Numbered from the stretch's first letter, positions 1 to 9,414 are shown. The stretch: 64,000 bases of DNA from Streptomyces pluripotens (GCF_000802245.2 NZ_CP021080.1:1240001-1304000); one strand, 5' to 3'. Numbers and translations are program-made. The notes: generated by a model from the letters alone, not told the origin.

Positions 1-374
1 GCGGTGGCAGTGGCGAGCGGCACGAAGAGGGAGCGCATCCGTCGCGTGCGGGTGCGTCCCGGCGGGGGCTGGACACCCCAGACGTGCGGCGGCAGCCGGC
101 GCGTACGCTCCCGGGCCGGTGCCTGCTCCTGCGGGATGGTGCGCACGGCGGCGAGAACCCGGTCCCGCAGGGCGGTGGGTGCGGGCGCCGCCGCCTGCCA
201 GGCGAGGCGCACCGCGTCCTCGGCCAGGGCCCGTACCTCAGCGGCGCACCGGTCGCATCCCTGGAGGTGCTTCTCGAAGCGGCACCGTTCGCCGGGTTCG
301 AGGGCGTCGAGTGCGTAGGGCGCAGCGAGGGAGTGTGGGGCCTCGCGGCGCAGCAGCCTGCCGAGGGTGCTCAT
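1..374 (-). CDS. Anti-sigma factor, RskA/zinc-finger type (C-terminus outside window)
   Basis: The visible protein begins MSTLGRLLRREAPHS and has an H-x3-C-x2-C zinc-finger-like motif (KHLQGCDRC, about residues 35-43), as in anti-sigma factors that sequester ECF sigma factors at the membrane. A basic stretch followed by the first residues of a hydrophobic segment is reached at the window edge, so the transmembrane part and extracytoplasmic domain are missing. Its ATG overlaps the sigma-factor stop (ATGA), so the two are translationally coupled. The pairing with an upstream ECF gene is the main support; the regulated signal is unknown. Confidence 0.85.
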   Translation of the reverse strand, partial: MSTLGRLLRREAPHSLAAPYALDALEPGERCRFEKHLQGCDRCAAEVRALAEDAVRLAWQAAAPAPTALRDRVLAAVRTIPQEQAPARERTRRLPPHVWGVQPPPGRTRTRRMRSLFVPLATAT

Positions 375-970
375 GTGGCTCCTCCGAGGCACTGGCGCAG
401 CCGGGTGAGTCCGTCGCGCATGCGCGTCTTGACCGTGCCCAGTGGCAACGAGAGCCGCTCGGCGACCTCACGGTAGGTGTACCCGTCGTAGTAGGCGAGG
501 GTCACCGACTGGCGTTGCAGGGCAGTGAGCCGGTTCAGGCAGCGGCGCACCCACTCTCGTTCCAGGCCTGCCTCCACCTCCTCGGCGACGTGATCGAAGG
601 CGGGTTCCTCGGCGCGTATCGCTTCCCGCTGCTCGCGGTCGCCGGCCGCGCGGGCGCTACGCACCCGGTCGACGGCGCGACGGTGGGCAAGCGTGAGGAT
701 CCAGGACAGGGCGCTGCCCCGGCCCGGGTCGAAACGGGCGGCGGAGCGCCACAGTTCGAGCAGGACCTCCTGGGCGACCTCCTCCGACTGGGCGGGGTCA
801 CGGACCACTCGTCGCACCAGCCCGTAGACCGGCCCCGAAACCAGTCCGTACAGGTCCTCGAAGGCCCGTTGATCACCGCCGGCCACGAGCACCAGCAGTT
901 CGTCGGCCGCCCGACCGGCTGCCTCGCCGTGGCCGCAGCCTGCCCTTCCTCGCGTACCGCGCATTCGCAC
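371..970 (-). CDS. ECF RNA polymerase sigma factor (SigK-like)
   Basis: A 199-residue group IV sigma factor. Region 2 is recognisable by FEDLYGLVSGPVYGL followed by AQSEEVAQEVLLELW and LSWILTLAHRRAVDR. Region 4 has LQRQSVTLAYYDGYTY and the helix-turn-helix LSLPLGTVKTRMRDGL. I chose GTG at 970 because GGGGAGG lies 8 nt upstream; an ATG two codons later is a weaker alternative. It is coupled to a membrane anti-sigma factor and is divergent from the DUF4331-TPR-NicO genes. In related loci such genes are a likely target of the sigma factor; that link is inference here. Confidence 0.9.
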   Translation of the reverse strand: MRMRGTRGRAGCGHGEAAGRAADELLVLVAGGDQRAFEDLYGLVSGPVYGLVRRVVRDPAQSEEVAQEVLLELWRSAARFDPGRGSALSWILTLAHRRAVDRVRSARAAGDREQREAIRAEEPAFDHVAEEVEAGLEREWVRRCLNRLTALQRQSVTLAYYDGYTYREVAERLSLPLGTVKTRMRDGLTRLRQCLGGAT

Positions 971-1051
971 CGCACACACCTCCCCAGGGTGGTACGGATC
1001 AGCGGGCCGAAAACGCGGGCCGCAAGCGCACAGAAGTTTTTTCCCCTCCGA

Positions 1052-1080
1052 CCAATCCGCACGGTGGTGCCACTCCGTAT
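1052..1080 (+). promoter_or_regulatory. Possible ECF (SigK-type) promoter of the DUF4331 gene
   Basis: CCAATCC (1052-1058) and CCGTAT (1075-1080) are 16 nt apart and end 40 nt before the DUF4331 start. They loosely resemble SigK-type -35 (CCATCC) and -10 (CCGAAT) elements. This rests on a visual match only. Confidence 0.3.
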
Positions 1081-1120
1081 ACCCCTCCGTCAAGGCAAGT
1101 TGGCACTGAGGACGGACGGC

Positions 1121-2662
1121 ATGACACCTCTTTTCTCCAGGAGCGGCACGGGGCGCACGGGCCTGGCCACGCTCATCTGCGGTGCATTGGCCGCCGGAGG
1201 GCTCGCAGCCGCCGGCGTCGCCACGCTGGAACCCGGGGCGGCCTCCGCCTCCTCGCACCGGGAGGCCCCGCTGATCTCGGGCGCTCCGCAGTACGACAAC
1301 ACGGACCTGTACGCGTTCGTCAGCCCCGACAAACCGGACACGACGACGATCGTGGCCAACTGGATCCCGTTCGAGGAGCCCGCGGGCGGACCGAACTTCT
1401 ACACGTTCGCGGACGACGCCCAGTACGACCTGCACGTCGACAACAACGGTGACGCGCGTGAGGAGTTGATATTCCGCTACACCTTCAAGACGCACACCAG
1501 GAACAAGAACACCTTCCTCTACAACACCGGACCGGTCACCAACCTGGCCGACCCCGACCTCAACGTCACACAGACCTACGACCTCGATCTGATCCGGCTG
1601 AAGAACCGGCACGTGGTGTCGAAGACCAAGCTCGCGGACGATGCGCCGGTGGCGCCGTCGAACGTCGGCAAGGCGTCGATGCCGGACTACGGCAAGCTGC
1701 GCGCACAGGCCGTCTACAAGACGGCGGGCGGCACCACCACCTTCGCCGGGCAGGCGGACGATCCGTTCTTCGCGGACCTGCGCGTCTTCGACCTGCTGTA
1801 CGGAGGCAACCTCAGCGAGGTCGGACGGGACACCCTCAAGGGCTACAACGTCAACACCATCGCCCTTCAGGTGCCCAACGACCTGATCCGCGAGTCCGCC
1901 CAGCAGCCGGTCGTCGGCATCTGGTCCACGACCCAGCGCCGCAACGCCCAGGGCTATTACTCCCAGGTCTCGCGGCTCGGCAACCCCCTGGTCAACGAGG
2001 TCGTCAACCCGCAGAAGGACAAGGACCGGTTCAACGCCTCCCAGCCCGCCTACGACGCGCAGTTCCTGAAGAACGTCACCGAGCCGGAGCTGCCGAAGCT
2101 GATCGAGTCCATCTACAAGATCAAGGCCCCCGCCGAGCCGCGCAACGACCTGGTCGACGTCTTCCTCAAGGGAGTCAAGGGCCTCAACCAGCCGCCGCAC
2201 GTGCGACCGGCGGAGGAACTGCGTCTGAACACCGCCATCAAGCCGAGCATGCATCCGAAACGGCTGGGCGTGTTGGACGGCGACAAGGCGGGCTTCCCGA
2301 ACGGCCGGCGGCTCACCGACGATGTGGTGGACGCGGCACTGCAGGTCATGGAGGGCGAACTGGTCGGCTCCAAGAACGATCTGGGTGATGCGGTCAACAA
2401 GAACGACCGGAAGTTCGAGAAGTACTTCCCCTACATCGCCCAGCCCGCCTCTGGTTCTCGCGGCCCGCTCGCCAAGGGCACGACCTCGGGCACGGACGTA
2501 CGCAGCCAGCTCGGCGACGCGCTGCAGCCAACCGGGTCCTCCGGGAGCGGCTCGGGCGACACCATGCTGATCGCCGCCTCGGCGGCCTCCGGAGCGGCCG
2601 CGATCCTGCTGCTCGGCAGCGCCTTCGCCTGGTGGCGCCGGCGTGTGCGGCGCCCATACTAA
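1121..2662 (+). CDS. Secreted DUF4331 protein with C-terminal membrane anchor
   Basis: A 513-residue protein with a twin hydrophobic/Ala-rich signal region (residues 1 to about 44, ending ASA before SHREAP). The DUF4331 hallmark SHREAPLIS...YDNTDLYAF(V)SPD follows. The C-terminus has a Gly/Ser linker, one hydrophobic segment (about residues 480-505) and an Arg-rich tail. LQPTG precedes the linker, so the end looks like a surface-anchoring signal, although it is not the usual Streptomyces LAxTG. The biochemical role of DUF4331 is not known. It stands divergent from the ECF sigma/anti-sigma pair and upstream of a TPR protein and a NicO transporter; this association suggests an envelope-stress or metal-related system. 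Confidence 0.88.
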   Translation: MTPLFSRSGTGRTGLATLICGALAAGGLAAAGVATLEPGAASASSHREAPLISGAPQYDNTDLYAFVSPDKPDTTTIVANWIPFEEPAGGPNFYTFADDAQYDLHVDNNGDAREELIFRYTFKTHTRNKNTFLYNTGPVTNLADPDLNVTQTYDLDLIRLKNRHVVSKTKLADDAPVAPSNVGKASMPDYGKLRAQAVYKTAGGTTTFAGQADDPFFADLRVFDLLYGGNLSEVGRDTLKGYNVNTIALQVPNDLIRESAQQPVVGIWSTTQRRNAQGYYSQVSRLGNPLVNEVVNPQKDKDRFNASQPAYDAQFLKNVTEPELPKLIESIYKIKAPAEPRNDLVDVFLKGVKGLNQPPHVRPAEELRLNTAIKPSMHPKRLGVLDGDKAGFPNGRRLTDDVVDAALQVMEGELVGSKNDLGDAVNKNDRKFEKYFPYIAQPASGSRGPLAKGTTSGTDVRSQLGDALQPTGSSGSGSGDTMLIAASAASGAAAILLLGSAFAWWRRRVRRPY

Positions 2663-2799
2663 CGCCCACACCCCACCGAGACCGGCGCGACCCGCGTCCG
2701 CCTTCCCCCGACGACGGGCCGCGCCTCCTTCCGGTACCCGAGCGGCATGAAGTGAGCACCAGGGCGGATCAGATGACATCAGGCGACCGAGGAGAGGGC

Positions 2800-4353
2800 A
2801 TGTCCCCGCGTACGAACGACGACGAAGCCGGCGAGCCACGGGTGAGCGGGGAGCCGGACAGGACCGGGAAGCCGGACGGGACCGGGGGGCCTGCCGCGGG
2901 GGAGGCCGCGTCCGGCGACGGGGCCGCCATCCCGGCCCCGGCCGGGGCCGGGGCGGACTCCGGCTCCGGCTCCGGCTCCGACTCCGACTCCGACGAGCGC
3001 GTGGCGGCCGTCCGCCGTTTCCGTACCGCGGGACGGCGCTGGCGGCTCGCGCAACTCGCCACGTCCGTGGCTCTGCTGGCAACTGCCCTGACCGGTGGCG
3101 CGATGGCCCTCGGCACCGGCCGGGCACCGGCATCCCGCCCGACCGCCGCCGTCGCCGTCGACCCCGGTGTGCTGAGCGGGGGGAACCTGGATGCGAGCAT
3201 CGCCGCGCTCCAGGCGCATCTGCGGGCCCAGCCCAGGGACTCCGGCGGCTGGGCCACTCTGGGCCTCGCCTACGACGAGCAGGCGCGGACCAAGGGCGAC
3301 CCCTCCCGGTACAAGCAGGCCGACGGGGCACTGCGGCGGTCCCTGGCGCTGGCCCCGGACAACGACCAGGCCCTGGCCGGCTGTGCCGCCCTCGCCGCCG
3401 CCCGGCACGACTTCCAGCACGCTCTGAGCTATGCCGACCGGGCTCTGCGGCAGAACCCGTACAGCGAGCGAGCGCTGTCCTCCCGGGTCGATGCGCTGGT
3501 CGAACTCGGACGCTACTCCGAGGCGGCGGAGGCCGCCGAGACCGCCGACGCACGCAAGCCGGGCGTCCCGGTCTTCACCCGGTACGCCTACGTGCACGAG
3601 CTGCGCGGCGATGTGACGACGGCACGCCGGGTCCTGAAACAGGCGTTGTCCGCCGCCACCTCGCCGGGGGACACGGCGTACGTGGCCGCGCAGCTCGGAC
3701 TGCTCGCCTGGAACCAGGGCGACTACAAGTCCGCGCTCACCTCCTACGCCCGTGCCCTGGCCGCCGACGACGACTACCTCCCGGCGCTGGAAGGCCGCGC
3801 CCGCGCGCAGGCAGCCACCGGTGACCGCGACACGGCGATCAAGGGGATGGAAGCGGTGGTGTCCCGCTATCCGCTCCCGCGCCCCCTGGTAGAACTGGGT
3901 GAGCTGTACGAGGCGCGGGGCGCCGCCGGGGACCGGGCCAAGGCCCAGCGCCAGTACGCGCTCGTGGACGCCTGGATCGCGCTGGCCCGTGCGAACGGCG
4001 TCGACGCCGACTTGGACACCGCGATGGCCGCCGCCGACCACGGCGACCGGGCTGCGGCGCTGCGGGCCGCCCGGGCCGAATGGACCCGCCGGCACAGCGT
4101 GCACACCGCCGACGCCCTCGCCTGGGCGCTGCACGTCAACGGCCGCGACGGCGAGGCACTGCCGTACGCCCGCACAGCCACGGCCACCGGCTACCGCAAC
4201 GCGGCGTTCCTCTACCACCGCGGCGTGATCGAGCTGGCCACGGGACACCGCACGGCCGGCCGCGCCTCACTGACCTCAGCCCTGAAACTGAACCCGGGCT
4301 TCTCGCCGCTGGGCGCCACGAGGGCGCGCAAGGCCCTGGAGGGTGCCCAGTGA
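2800..4353 (+). CDS. Membrane-anchored tetratricopeptide-repeat protein
   Basis: A 517-residue protein. The N-terminal 65 or so residues are acidic and low-complexity (a Ser/Asp/Gly run), then comes one transmembrane helix (about residues 85-106). The rest is built of TPR units, e.g. GWATLGLAYDEQAR, LAWNQGDYKSALTSYARAL and YHRGVIELATGHRTAGRASL near the end. ATG 2800 is preferred for GGAGAGGG just upstream; an in-frame ATG at 2773 is possible. Its stop overlaps the start of the NicO gene (GTGA), so the two are coupled. TPR domains act as protein-interaction scaffolds; the partner is not evident. Confidence 0.85.
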   Translation: MSPRTNDDEAGEPRVSGEPDRTGKPDGTGGPAAGEAASGDGAAIPAPAGAGADSGSGSGSDSDSDERVAAVRRFRTAGRRWRLAQLATSVALLATALTGGAMALGTGRAPASRPTAAVAVDPGVLSGGNLDASIAALQAHLRAQPRDSGGWATLGLAYDEQARTKGDPSRYKQADGALRRSLALAPDNDQALAGCAALAAARHDFQHALSYADRALRQNPYSERALSSRVDALVELGRYSEAAEAAETADARKPGVPVFTRYAYVHELRGDVTTARRVLKQALSAATSPGDTAYVAAQLGLLAWNQGDYKSALTSYARALAADDDYLPALEGRARAQAATGDRDTAIKGMEAVVSRYPLPRPLVELGELYEARGAAGDRAKAQRQYALVDAWIALARANGVDADLDTAMAAADHGDRAAALRAARAEWTRRHSVHTADALAWALHVNGRDGEALPYARTATATGYRNAAFLYHRGVIELATGHRTAGRASLTSALKLNPGFSPLGATRARKALEGAQ

Positions 4354-5942
4354 AACCGCGGCTGCCGTTCGTCCTCCTCGCCCTGGGCGCCTTGGCCCTC
4401 CTGCCGGCCGGGGTGGCGAGCGCGCACCCCCTCGGCAACTTCACCGTCAACCGCTACGACGGCCTGGTCGTCGCTCCCGGGCAGCTGCGTGTCGACCACG
4501 TGGAGGACCTCGCCGAGATCCCGGCGACCCAGGTCAAACCCGACCTCGACCGGCTGGGGCTGACGGCGTGGGCCAGACAGCGGTGCGCACGCGCCGCAGC
4601 CGGCAGCAGGCTCACCGTCGGCGGACGCACGGTCGCGCTGACCGCCGAGGACTCCACGGCACACCTGCGCCCGGGCCAGGCGGGGCTGCACACCCTGCGG
4701 GTGGAGTGCCGGCTGACCGCCCCGCTCCCCCGCGACGGCACCGAGTCCCTCGGCTTCCACAGCGCAGACACAGCCGGTGGGGCGGGATGGCGGGAGATCA
4801 CCGCCCGCGGCGACCGTATGACACTGACCGCAACGGACGTACCGGGGAAGTCGGTCTCGCACGAACTGACCGCCTACCCACAGGACTTGCTGGCCTCTCC
4901 CGCCGACACCACCGCCGCCGTACTGCGCGTGCGCCCCGGCGGCCCGGCGCTCGTCGCGCGGGAGCAGCGGCAGGACGCCCCGGGCGCCGCCGTACTGCCC
5001 CGGGGCGCGGACCGCTGGACCCGGGCACTGGACGAACTCGTGGCCCGGCACGACCTGACCGTCGGCTTCGCCGCGCTCGCGCTGCTCATAGCGGTCGTCC
5101 TGGGCGCGATGCACGCTCTGGCGCCAGGCCACGGCAAGACCCTGATGGCCGCCACGGCGGCGGCACGCGGGGGCCGGGCCCGACTGCGGGACGTGCTTCC
5201 GCTGGCCGCCTCGGTCACGGTGACCCACACGCTCGGCGTGGTCGCCCTGGGTCTCCTCGTCACGGCCGGTTCCGCGGCCACGCCCACCGTGATCGCCTGG
5301 CTGGGCACGGCCAGCGGCGCTCTGGTCCTGGTGGCCGGCGCCGGGCTGGTACGCCGGGCCTGGCGCAGTCGTGCGCACGAGGCCGCGCACGTCCATGCGC
5401 ACGCGCCGGACGATGTTGAGCAGCGCCAGTTGGCCGGTGTTGGTGGCCGCCAGGAGTCGGCCCACCACCATCACCCTCACGAGCACCTCCATGGTGACCA
5501 CGCCCACCGTCACGGGGACGACGATCACGCCCACACGGGTGGGGGGCACACCCACACCCACACCCACGGAGGCCATACGCACACGCACTCGACCGCGCCC
5601 ACGCTTCGCGGCACGATCCTGCTCGGCTTCGCCGGGGGGCTGGTGCCCAGCCCGTCCGCCGTGGTCGTGCTGGTAGGAGCGGCGGCACTCGGGCAGGCCT
5701 GGTTCGGGCTGCTGCTCGTCGTGGCGTACGGAGCCGGTCTCGCGCTCACCCTCACGGCGGCCGGTTTCGCTGTTGTCCGGCTGGGTTCGGGAATGACCCG
5801 GGTGCTGGAACGGCGCCCGCGCTGGACCGCCCATCCGCTGACCGCCCTGGTGCGCCGGACGGTGCCGCTGGTGTCCGCGTTGGCGGTCGTCGCGCTCGGC
5901 ACCGGATTGTTGCTCAGGGGGGCTGCATCCGCACTCGGTTGA
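4350..5942 (+). CDS. NicO/RcnA-type nickel-cobalt membrane transporter
   Basis: A 530-residue protein. It has a signal peptide (to about residue 26, ending ASA-HPLGNF), a large extracytoplasmic N-terminal domain, then about six membrane segments from residue 240. The first membrane segment holds the metal-transport signature HALAPGHGK (around residue 254). A cytoplasmic or external loop at about residues 342-414 contains more than thirty histidines (HTHTHTH-type runs), and a second family motif PSPSAVVV follows near residue 432. NicO-family proteins export or import Ni2+/Co2+; direction cannot be read from sequence. The GTG start overlaps the TPR gene stop. Confidence 0.87.
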   Translation: MKPRLPFVLLALGALALLPAGVASAHPLGNFTVNRYDGLVVAPGQLRVDHVEDLAEIPATQVKPDLDRLGLTAWARQRCARAAAGSRLTVGGRTVALTAEDSTAHLRPGQAGLHTLRVECRLTAPLPRDGTESLGFHSADTAGGAGWREITARGDRMTLTATDVPGKSVSHELTAYPQDLLASPADTTAAVLRVRPGGPALVAREQRQDAPGAAVLPRGADRWTRALDELVARHDLTVGFAALALLIAVVLGAMHALAPGHGKTLMAATAAARGGRARLRDVLPLAASVTVTHTLGVVALGLLVTAGSAATPTVIAWLGTASGALVLVAGAGLVRRAWRSRAHEAAHVHAHAPDDVEQRQLAGVGGRQESAHHHHPHEHLHGDHAHRHGDDDHAHTGGGHTHTHTHGGHTHTHSTAPTLRGTILLGFAGGLVPSPSAVVVLVGAAALGQAWFGLLLVVAYGAGLALTLTAAGFAVVRLGSGMTRVLERRPRWTAHPLTALVRRTVPLVSALAVVALGTGLLLRGAASALG

Positions 5943-5986
5943 GCTACTTTTGTGGAGAATTCGCGCAACATACCCTGGGGGCGCCC

Positions 5987-7621
5987 GTGTCCGGAGAACC
6001 GGGTCGTGAACGTGTGATCGCGGACCGCTACCGTCTGTTGTCCCCGCTGGGCGAGGGCGGCATGGGGACGGTGTGGCGTGCCCGTGACGAGGTGCTGCAC
6101 CGCGAGGTGGCGGTCAAGGAGGTACGGGCGCCCGCCGGGCTGCCCGGCCCCGACGTGGAACGGATGTACGCGCGCCTGGAGCGGGAGGCGTGGGCGGCGG
6201 CCCGAGTCGCGAACCGCAACGTGGTCACGGTGTACGACGTGGCCGCGGAGGGCGGCCGGCCCTGGATCGTGATGGAGTTGGTGGCCGGCCGGTCCCTCGC
6301 CGACCGGCTGGAGGCGGAGGGTCCGCTGTCGCCGCAGCAGGCCGCGCGCATCGGTGCCGAGGTGCTGTCCGCGCTGCGTGCCGCGCATGCCGCCGGGGTG
6401 CTGCACCGGGATGTGAAGCCGGCCAACGTGCTCCTCGCGGATGACGGCCGGGTGGTCCTCTCGGACTTCGGCATCGCCACGGTCGAGGGCAGTTCCGCGC
6501 TGACCATGACCGGTGAGGTGATCGGCTCGCCCGAATTCCTCGCTCCGGAGCGGGCACTGGGGCGTACGCCCGGGCCCGAGTCGGATCTCTGGTCGCTGGG
6601 TGTGCTGCTGTACGCGGCCGTCGAGGGCATCTCTCCGTTCCGGCAGGACACCCCCCTGAGCACCCTGCGCGCGGTGGTGGACGAGGAGTTGCCGCCGCCG
6701 CGCCATGCCGGTCCGCTCGCGCCCGTCATCGGTGGGCTGCTGCGCAAGGACCCGGCCGAGCGGCTGTCCGCCGAGCACGCGGAACGGGAGCTGCGACTGG
6801 TCGCGGCGGGTGGGCCCCTGCGGGCGGACACGATGCGGCCGGCGGCGCCGTACGTCCCGACGGTGGCCGCCCAGACGGCGCAGCCCTCGCGCACTCCGCC
6901 GATCCCGCCGCCCGGCGGGTACCCGGAGCCCCGGCCCGCGACCCCCGAGCCCCCTCTCCGGCCGGAGCGCGGGCGGCGTTCCGCTGTGATGCTGGCCGCG
7001 GGCGTGCTCGCGGGCGTCCTGGCGCTGACGGGGCTGACCTACACGCTGCTCCACCACCGGAACGCCGGGACCGGCCGGACCGGCGGCACTGCGAGCAGCG
7101 GCCGGGCGAGCGGTGCGCACACCCCCACGGCGAGCAGCGGCACCGCATCGGCCACCAGCGTGCCACCGTCCGCGCGGCACAGCACATCGACGGGTGACGG
7201 TCCGTCAGTCAGCCGGCCGGCCCAGTCTGTGCACGTCGGCCTGAGCAGTGCGCACTCGGTGTACTCCGGGTCCTGCCCACCGCCGGGCGCCCAGGCGCCC
7301 ACCTTCACAGCGACGTTCACGGTGGGACGGCTGCCCGCTCAGGTGGAGTACCGGTGGGTGACAGCCCGTGGATCGGTGTCCGACCCGGGGTGGAAGACGC
7401 TGTCATTCCCATCGGGCGGCGGGCGGACCCGGCAGCAGCGGCTGACCGTGACGGCGTACTCCGGTAGCGGGGCGATCAACGACGAAATCAGCGTGGAGGT
7501 GCGCACTCCCGTGCGGGCCACGTCGGAGTCCGTGCCGTTCTCGGTGACCTGCACGACGGCGGAGACCCCCTCGTACGGGGCCTCCGCCGCTCCGTCGGGC
7601 TCGCCCGGAACCTCACCCTGA
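5987..7621 (+). CDS. Receptor-like Ser/Thr protein kinase
   Basis: A 544-residue Hanks-type kinase. It shows the glycine loop LGEGGMGTV, the ATP-binding lysine in VAVKEV, the catalytic loop HRDVKPAN, the DFG motif (SDFGIAT) and the APE region as LAPERAL. A proline-rich linker leads to one transmembrane helix (about residues 331-355) and a roughly 190-residue external C-terminal domain without PASTA repeats. GTG 5987 is chosen because TGGGGG precedes it by about 6 nt; TTG 5939 would extend the N-terminus with non-kinase-like sequence. The external domain may sense an envelope signal; the ligand is unknown. Confidence 0.9.
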   Translation: MSGEPGRERVIADRYRLLSPLGEGGMGTVWRARDEVLHREVAVKEVRAPAGLPGPDVERMYARLEREAWAAARVANRNVVTVYDVAAEGGRPWIVMELVAGRSLADRLEAEGPLSPQQAARIGAEVLSALRAAHAAGVLHRDVKPANVLLADDGRVVLSDFGIATVEGSSALTMTGEVIGSPEFLAPERALGRTPGPESDLWSLGVLLYAAVEGISPFRQDTPLSTLRAVVDEELPPPRHAGPLAPVIGGLLRKDPAERLSAEHAERELRLVAAGGPLRADTMRPAAPYVPTVAAQTAQPSRTPPIPPPGGYPEPRPATPEPPLRPERGRRSAVMLAAGVLAGVLALTGLTYTLLHHRNAGTGRTGGTASSGRASGAHTPTASSGTASATSVPPSARHSTSTGDGPSVSRPAQSVHVGLSSAHSVYSGSCPPPGAQAPTFTATFTVGRLPAQVEYRWVTARGSVSDPGWKTLSFPSGGGRTRQQRLTVTAYSGSGAINDEISVEVRTPVRATSESVPFSVTCTTAETPSYGASAAPSGSPGTSP

Positions 7622-7639
7622 GGGGCGAGCCCGCTCGGG

Positions 7640-8446
7640 TCAGGCTGCGTTCGTCAGCACGGGCAGATAGCCGCCCGACTGGCCTGCTGCGGTGGGGTGG
7701 TACGACTCGCCGATGTCGAGCCAGTTGAGGCTGTGCAGCCAGGAGTCCCCGGAGCAGATCTCGTGGTTGGCGAACGTGGGACGGACGTCTCCGAATACGA
7801 AGTTGTGGGCCGTGGCACGGGTCTTGACGGTGGCGTCGAGGTAGTCGGCCGCATCGTTGATCGCGGACCGCTTCGTCTCGGAGAGGCCGAGGCAGAGCTG
7901 CCCGAGCAGATAGAAGCGGGGGTAGCCGATGACCACCACTCGGGCGGACGGGGCTTTGGCGCTGATCGCGTTGTAGACGGTGTCCAGCTTGCCGGGGAGC
8001 GTGTTGGCGACGTACGCCTTGGCGGTGTCGATCCTGGAGAGGCAGGCGCTGGTCGACTGGAGCACACAGGTCGTCATGACGTCTGCGAAGCCTGCGTCGT
8101 TGCCGCCGATGGTGATGGACACCAGTGAGGTGGCTGAGTTCAGCGAACCGAGCTGGTTCGCGAGGACGTCGTCCGTAGTGGCGCCCGAACAGGCGTTGAA
8201 GGCGAACGACGACGGACTGTGCGCGGCGTTCCACAGATAGGGGTACGCCTTCGTACTGCGATCGCAACTGCCGCTCGAACTGATGTAGCTGCCAGACCCG
8301 ACTCCGGAGGAGTAGGAGTCACCGAGCGCCACGTAGCCGCCGGACACGGCCGTCGTGGAGGCCTGCGCCGAGGCGGCCCCAGTGAGGCCGAGGCCGGCGG
8401 CGAGAAGGAGCGAAGTCACGAATCCGGTAAATCGGGAACGTCTCAT
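7640..8446 (-). CDS. Secreted SGNH/GDSL lipase-esterase
   Basis: A 268-residue protein with a clear signal peptide (MRRSRFTGF then a hydrophobic core ending ASA/QAS). Block I is ALGDSYSSG, with the nucleophile Ser. Block III is IGGNDAGF with the oxyanion Asn, and block V holds the catalytic DxxH (GESYHPTAAG) near the C-terminus. The six cysteines fit three disulfides as in Streptomyces SGNH lipases such as those of S. rimosus and S. coelicolor. The ATG is preceded by AAAGGGAGG. It converges on the kinase gene with an 18-nt gap. Confidence 0.92.
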   Translation of the reverse strand: MRRSRFTGFVTSLLLAAGLGLTGAASAQASTTAVSGGYVALGDSYSSGVGSGSYISSSGSCDRSTKAYPYLWNAAHSPSSFAFNACSGATTDDVLANQLGSLNSATSLVSITIGGNDAGFADVMTTCVLQSTSACLSRIDTAKAYVANTLPGKLDTVYNAISAKAPSARVVVIGYPRFYLLGQLCLGLSETKRSAINDAADYLDATVKTRATAHNFVFGDVRPTFANHEICSGDSWLHSLNWLDIGESYHPTAAGQSGGYLPVLTNAA

Positions 8447-8791
8447 GGAACCTCCCTTTAGCAGCAACTCTTCAGTAACCGTCGTAGCAACTACGCGTGT
8501 TGACGGGAAGTGTCCATGCCAAGTCTCTTGTGATCTCAACAGAATCAGCCCGAGACGTTCACTGCTCACCTATTGCACTGGGGGATCGGACATGCTGACG
8601 CAGTATCAGTTGACATAGCGTCAGGAAGGGTGTCGCGGGAGCAGAGCGGCACGAGGGGGAGCCGGGCAGGAGACCCGGACAGAAGCCCCGGCGGAACGCA
8701 TGTTTAGGGAGGAATCGCCGCCTTGACGGCCCACCTCGGTCTGCGCCACATTGAAGTCCGGCATCCGGCGCGACAGGGGGCAAAGTCGCCC
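8447..8791. other. Intergenic region between lipase and small membrane-protein gene
   Basis: It holds the promoter region of the lipase on the minus strand. The stretch around 8460-8625 is noticeably less GC-rich than its surroundings. TAGGGAGGA at 8705-8713 could serve a TTG start at 8723, which would lengthen the next gene by 23 codons. I see no other gene. Confidence 0.4.
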
Positions 8792-9232
8792 ATGCAGACC
8801 TTACGCATCAAGACACCTTCAACAGACGATGTCGCCGGAGGCACCCCCGGGGTACGGGCAGGACCGGGGAGGGGCCTACCCCCGCTGCTCGCAGGGGCTG
8901 CGACCGGCGTCGGTGCGGCCGGAGCACTGCTCGCCCTCACCGATTCCGCTTCTCCACTGCGCGCCCCGTGCACGCTGTCCTTCCTGCTCATGGCGCCAAC
9001 CGTGGCGATCGCTGCGGCGCTGCGCGGACTGGATCCGTTCGCCCGGACGCTCTGCGCACTTGCGGGCTCGGTCGTCGTCAACATGCTGGTCGCCCAAGGC
9101 ATGCTGGCCGTGCACCGCTGGTCGATCCGCGGCGGGGTGGCCACGGTGACCGTACTGAGCCTGCTCCTTCTGCTCCTGACGTTGGCCCGGGAACGGATTT
9201 CGGGTAAATACCCACAGAAGCCAACGACATAG
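8792..9232 (+). CDS. Small integral membrane protein, unknown function
   Basis: A 146-residue protein (169 residues if the TTG at 8723 is used). Four hydrophobic stretches are visible: PPLLAGAATGVGAAGALLAL, LSFLLMAPTVAIAAAL, LCALAGSVVVNMLVAQGML and TVLSLLLLLLTL. The tail is short and charged. I recognise no family. Its position directly upstream of the exopolysaccharide genes, on the same strand, suggests a link to that locus. The start codon is uncertain. Confidence 0.6.
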   Translation: MQTLRIKTPSTDDVAGGTPGVRAGPGRGLPPLLAGAATGVGAAGALLALTDSASPLRAPCTLSFLLMAPTVAIAAALRGLDPFARTLCALAGSVVVNMLVAQGMLAVHRWSIRGGVATVTVLSLLLLLLTLARERISGKYPQKPTT

Positions 9233-9414
9233 ACCAAGGTTGCGTAACAGCCAAACCAATAAGAAGGTGAGACAGCGGTTCAGGTCTTGCCATTCGGACT
9301 CAATCGTCAATAACGTCGTACATCTCACCCGCACCGGCACGTCGGCACACGGCTTCAGGGGAGGGCTCAGGGCCGCGGCGGTGCCGGAGCGGGGCGCGGT
9401 AGGGGGGTGCCGTG

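Noticed and set aside
371..3553. A 1060-codon open frame on the minus strand running through the DUF4331 and TPR genes
   Set aside because: Only the last 199 codons match a real protein (ECF sigma). The rest is Arg/Val-rich antisense of high-GC genes.
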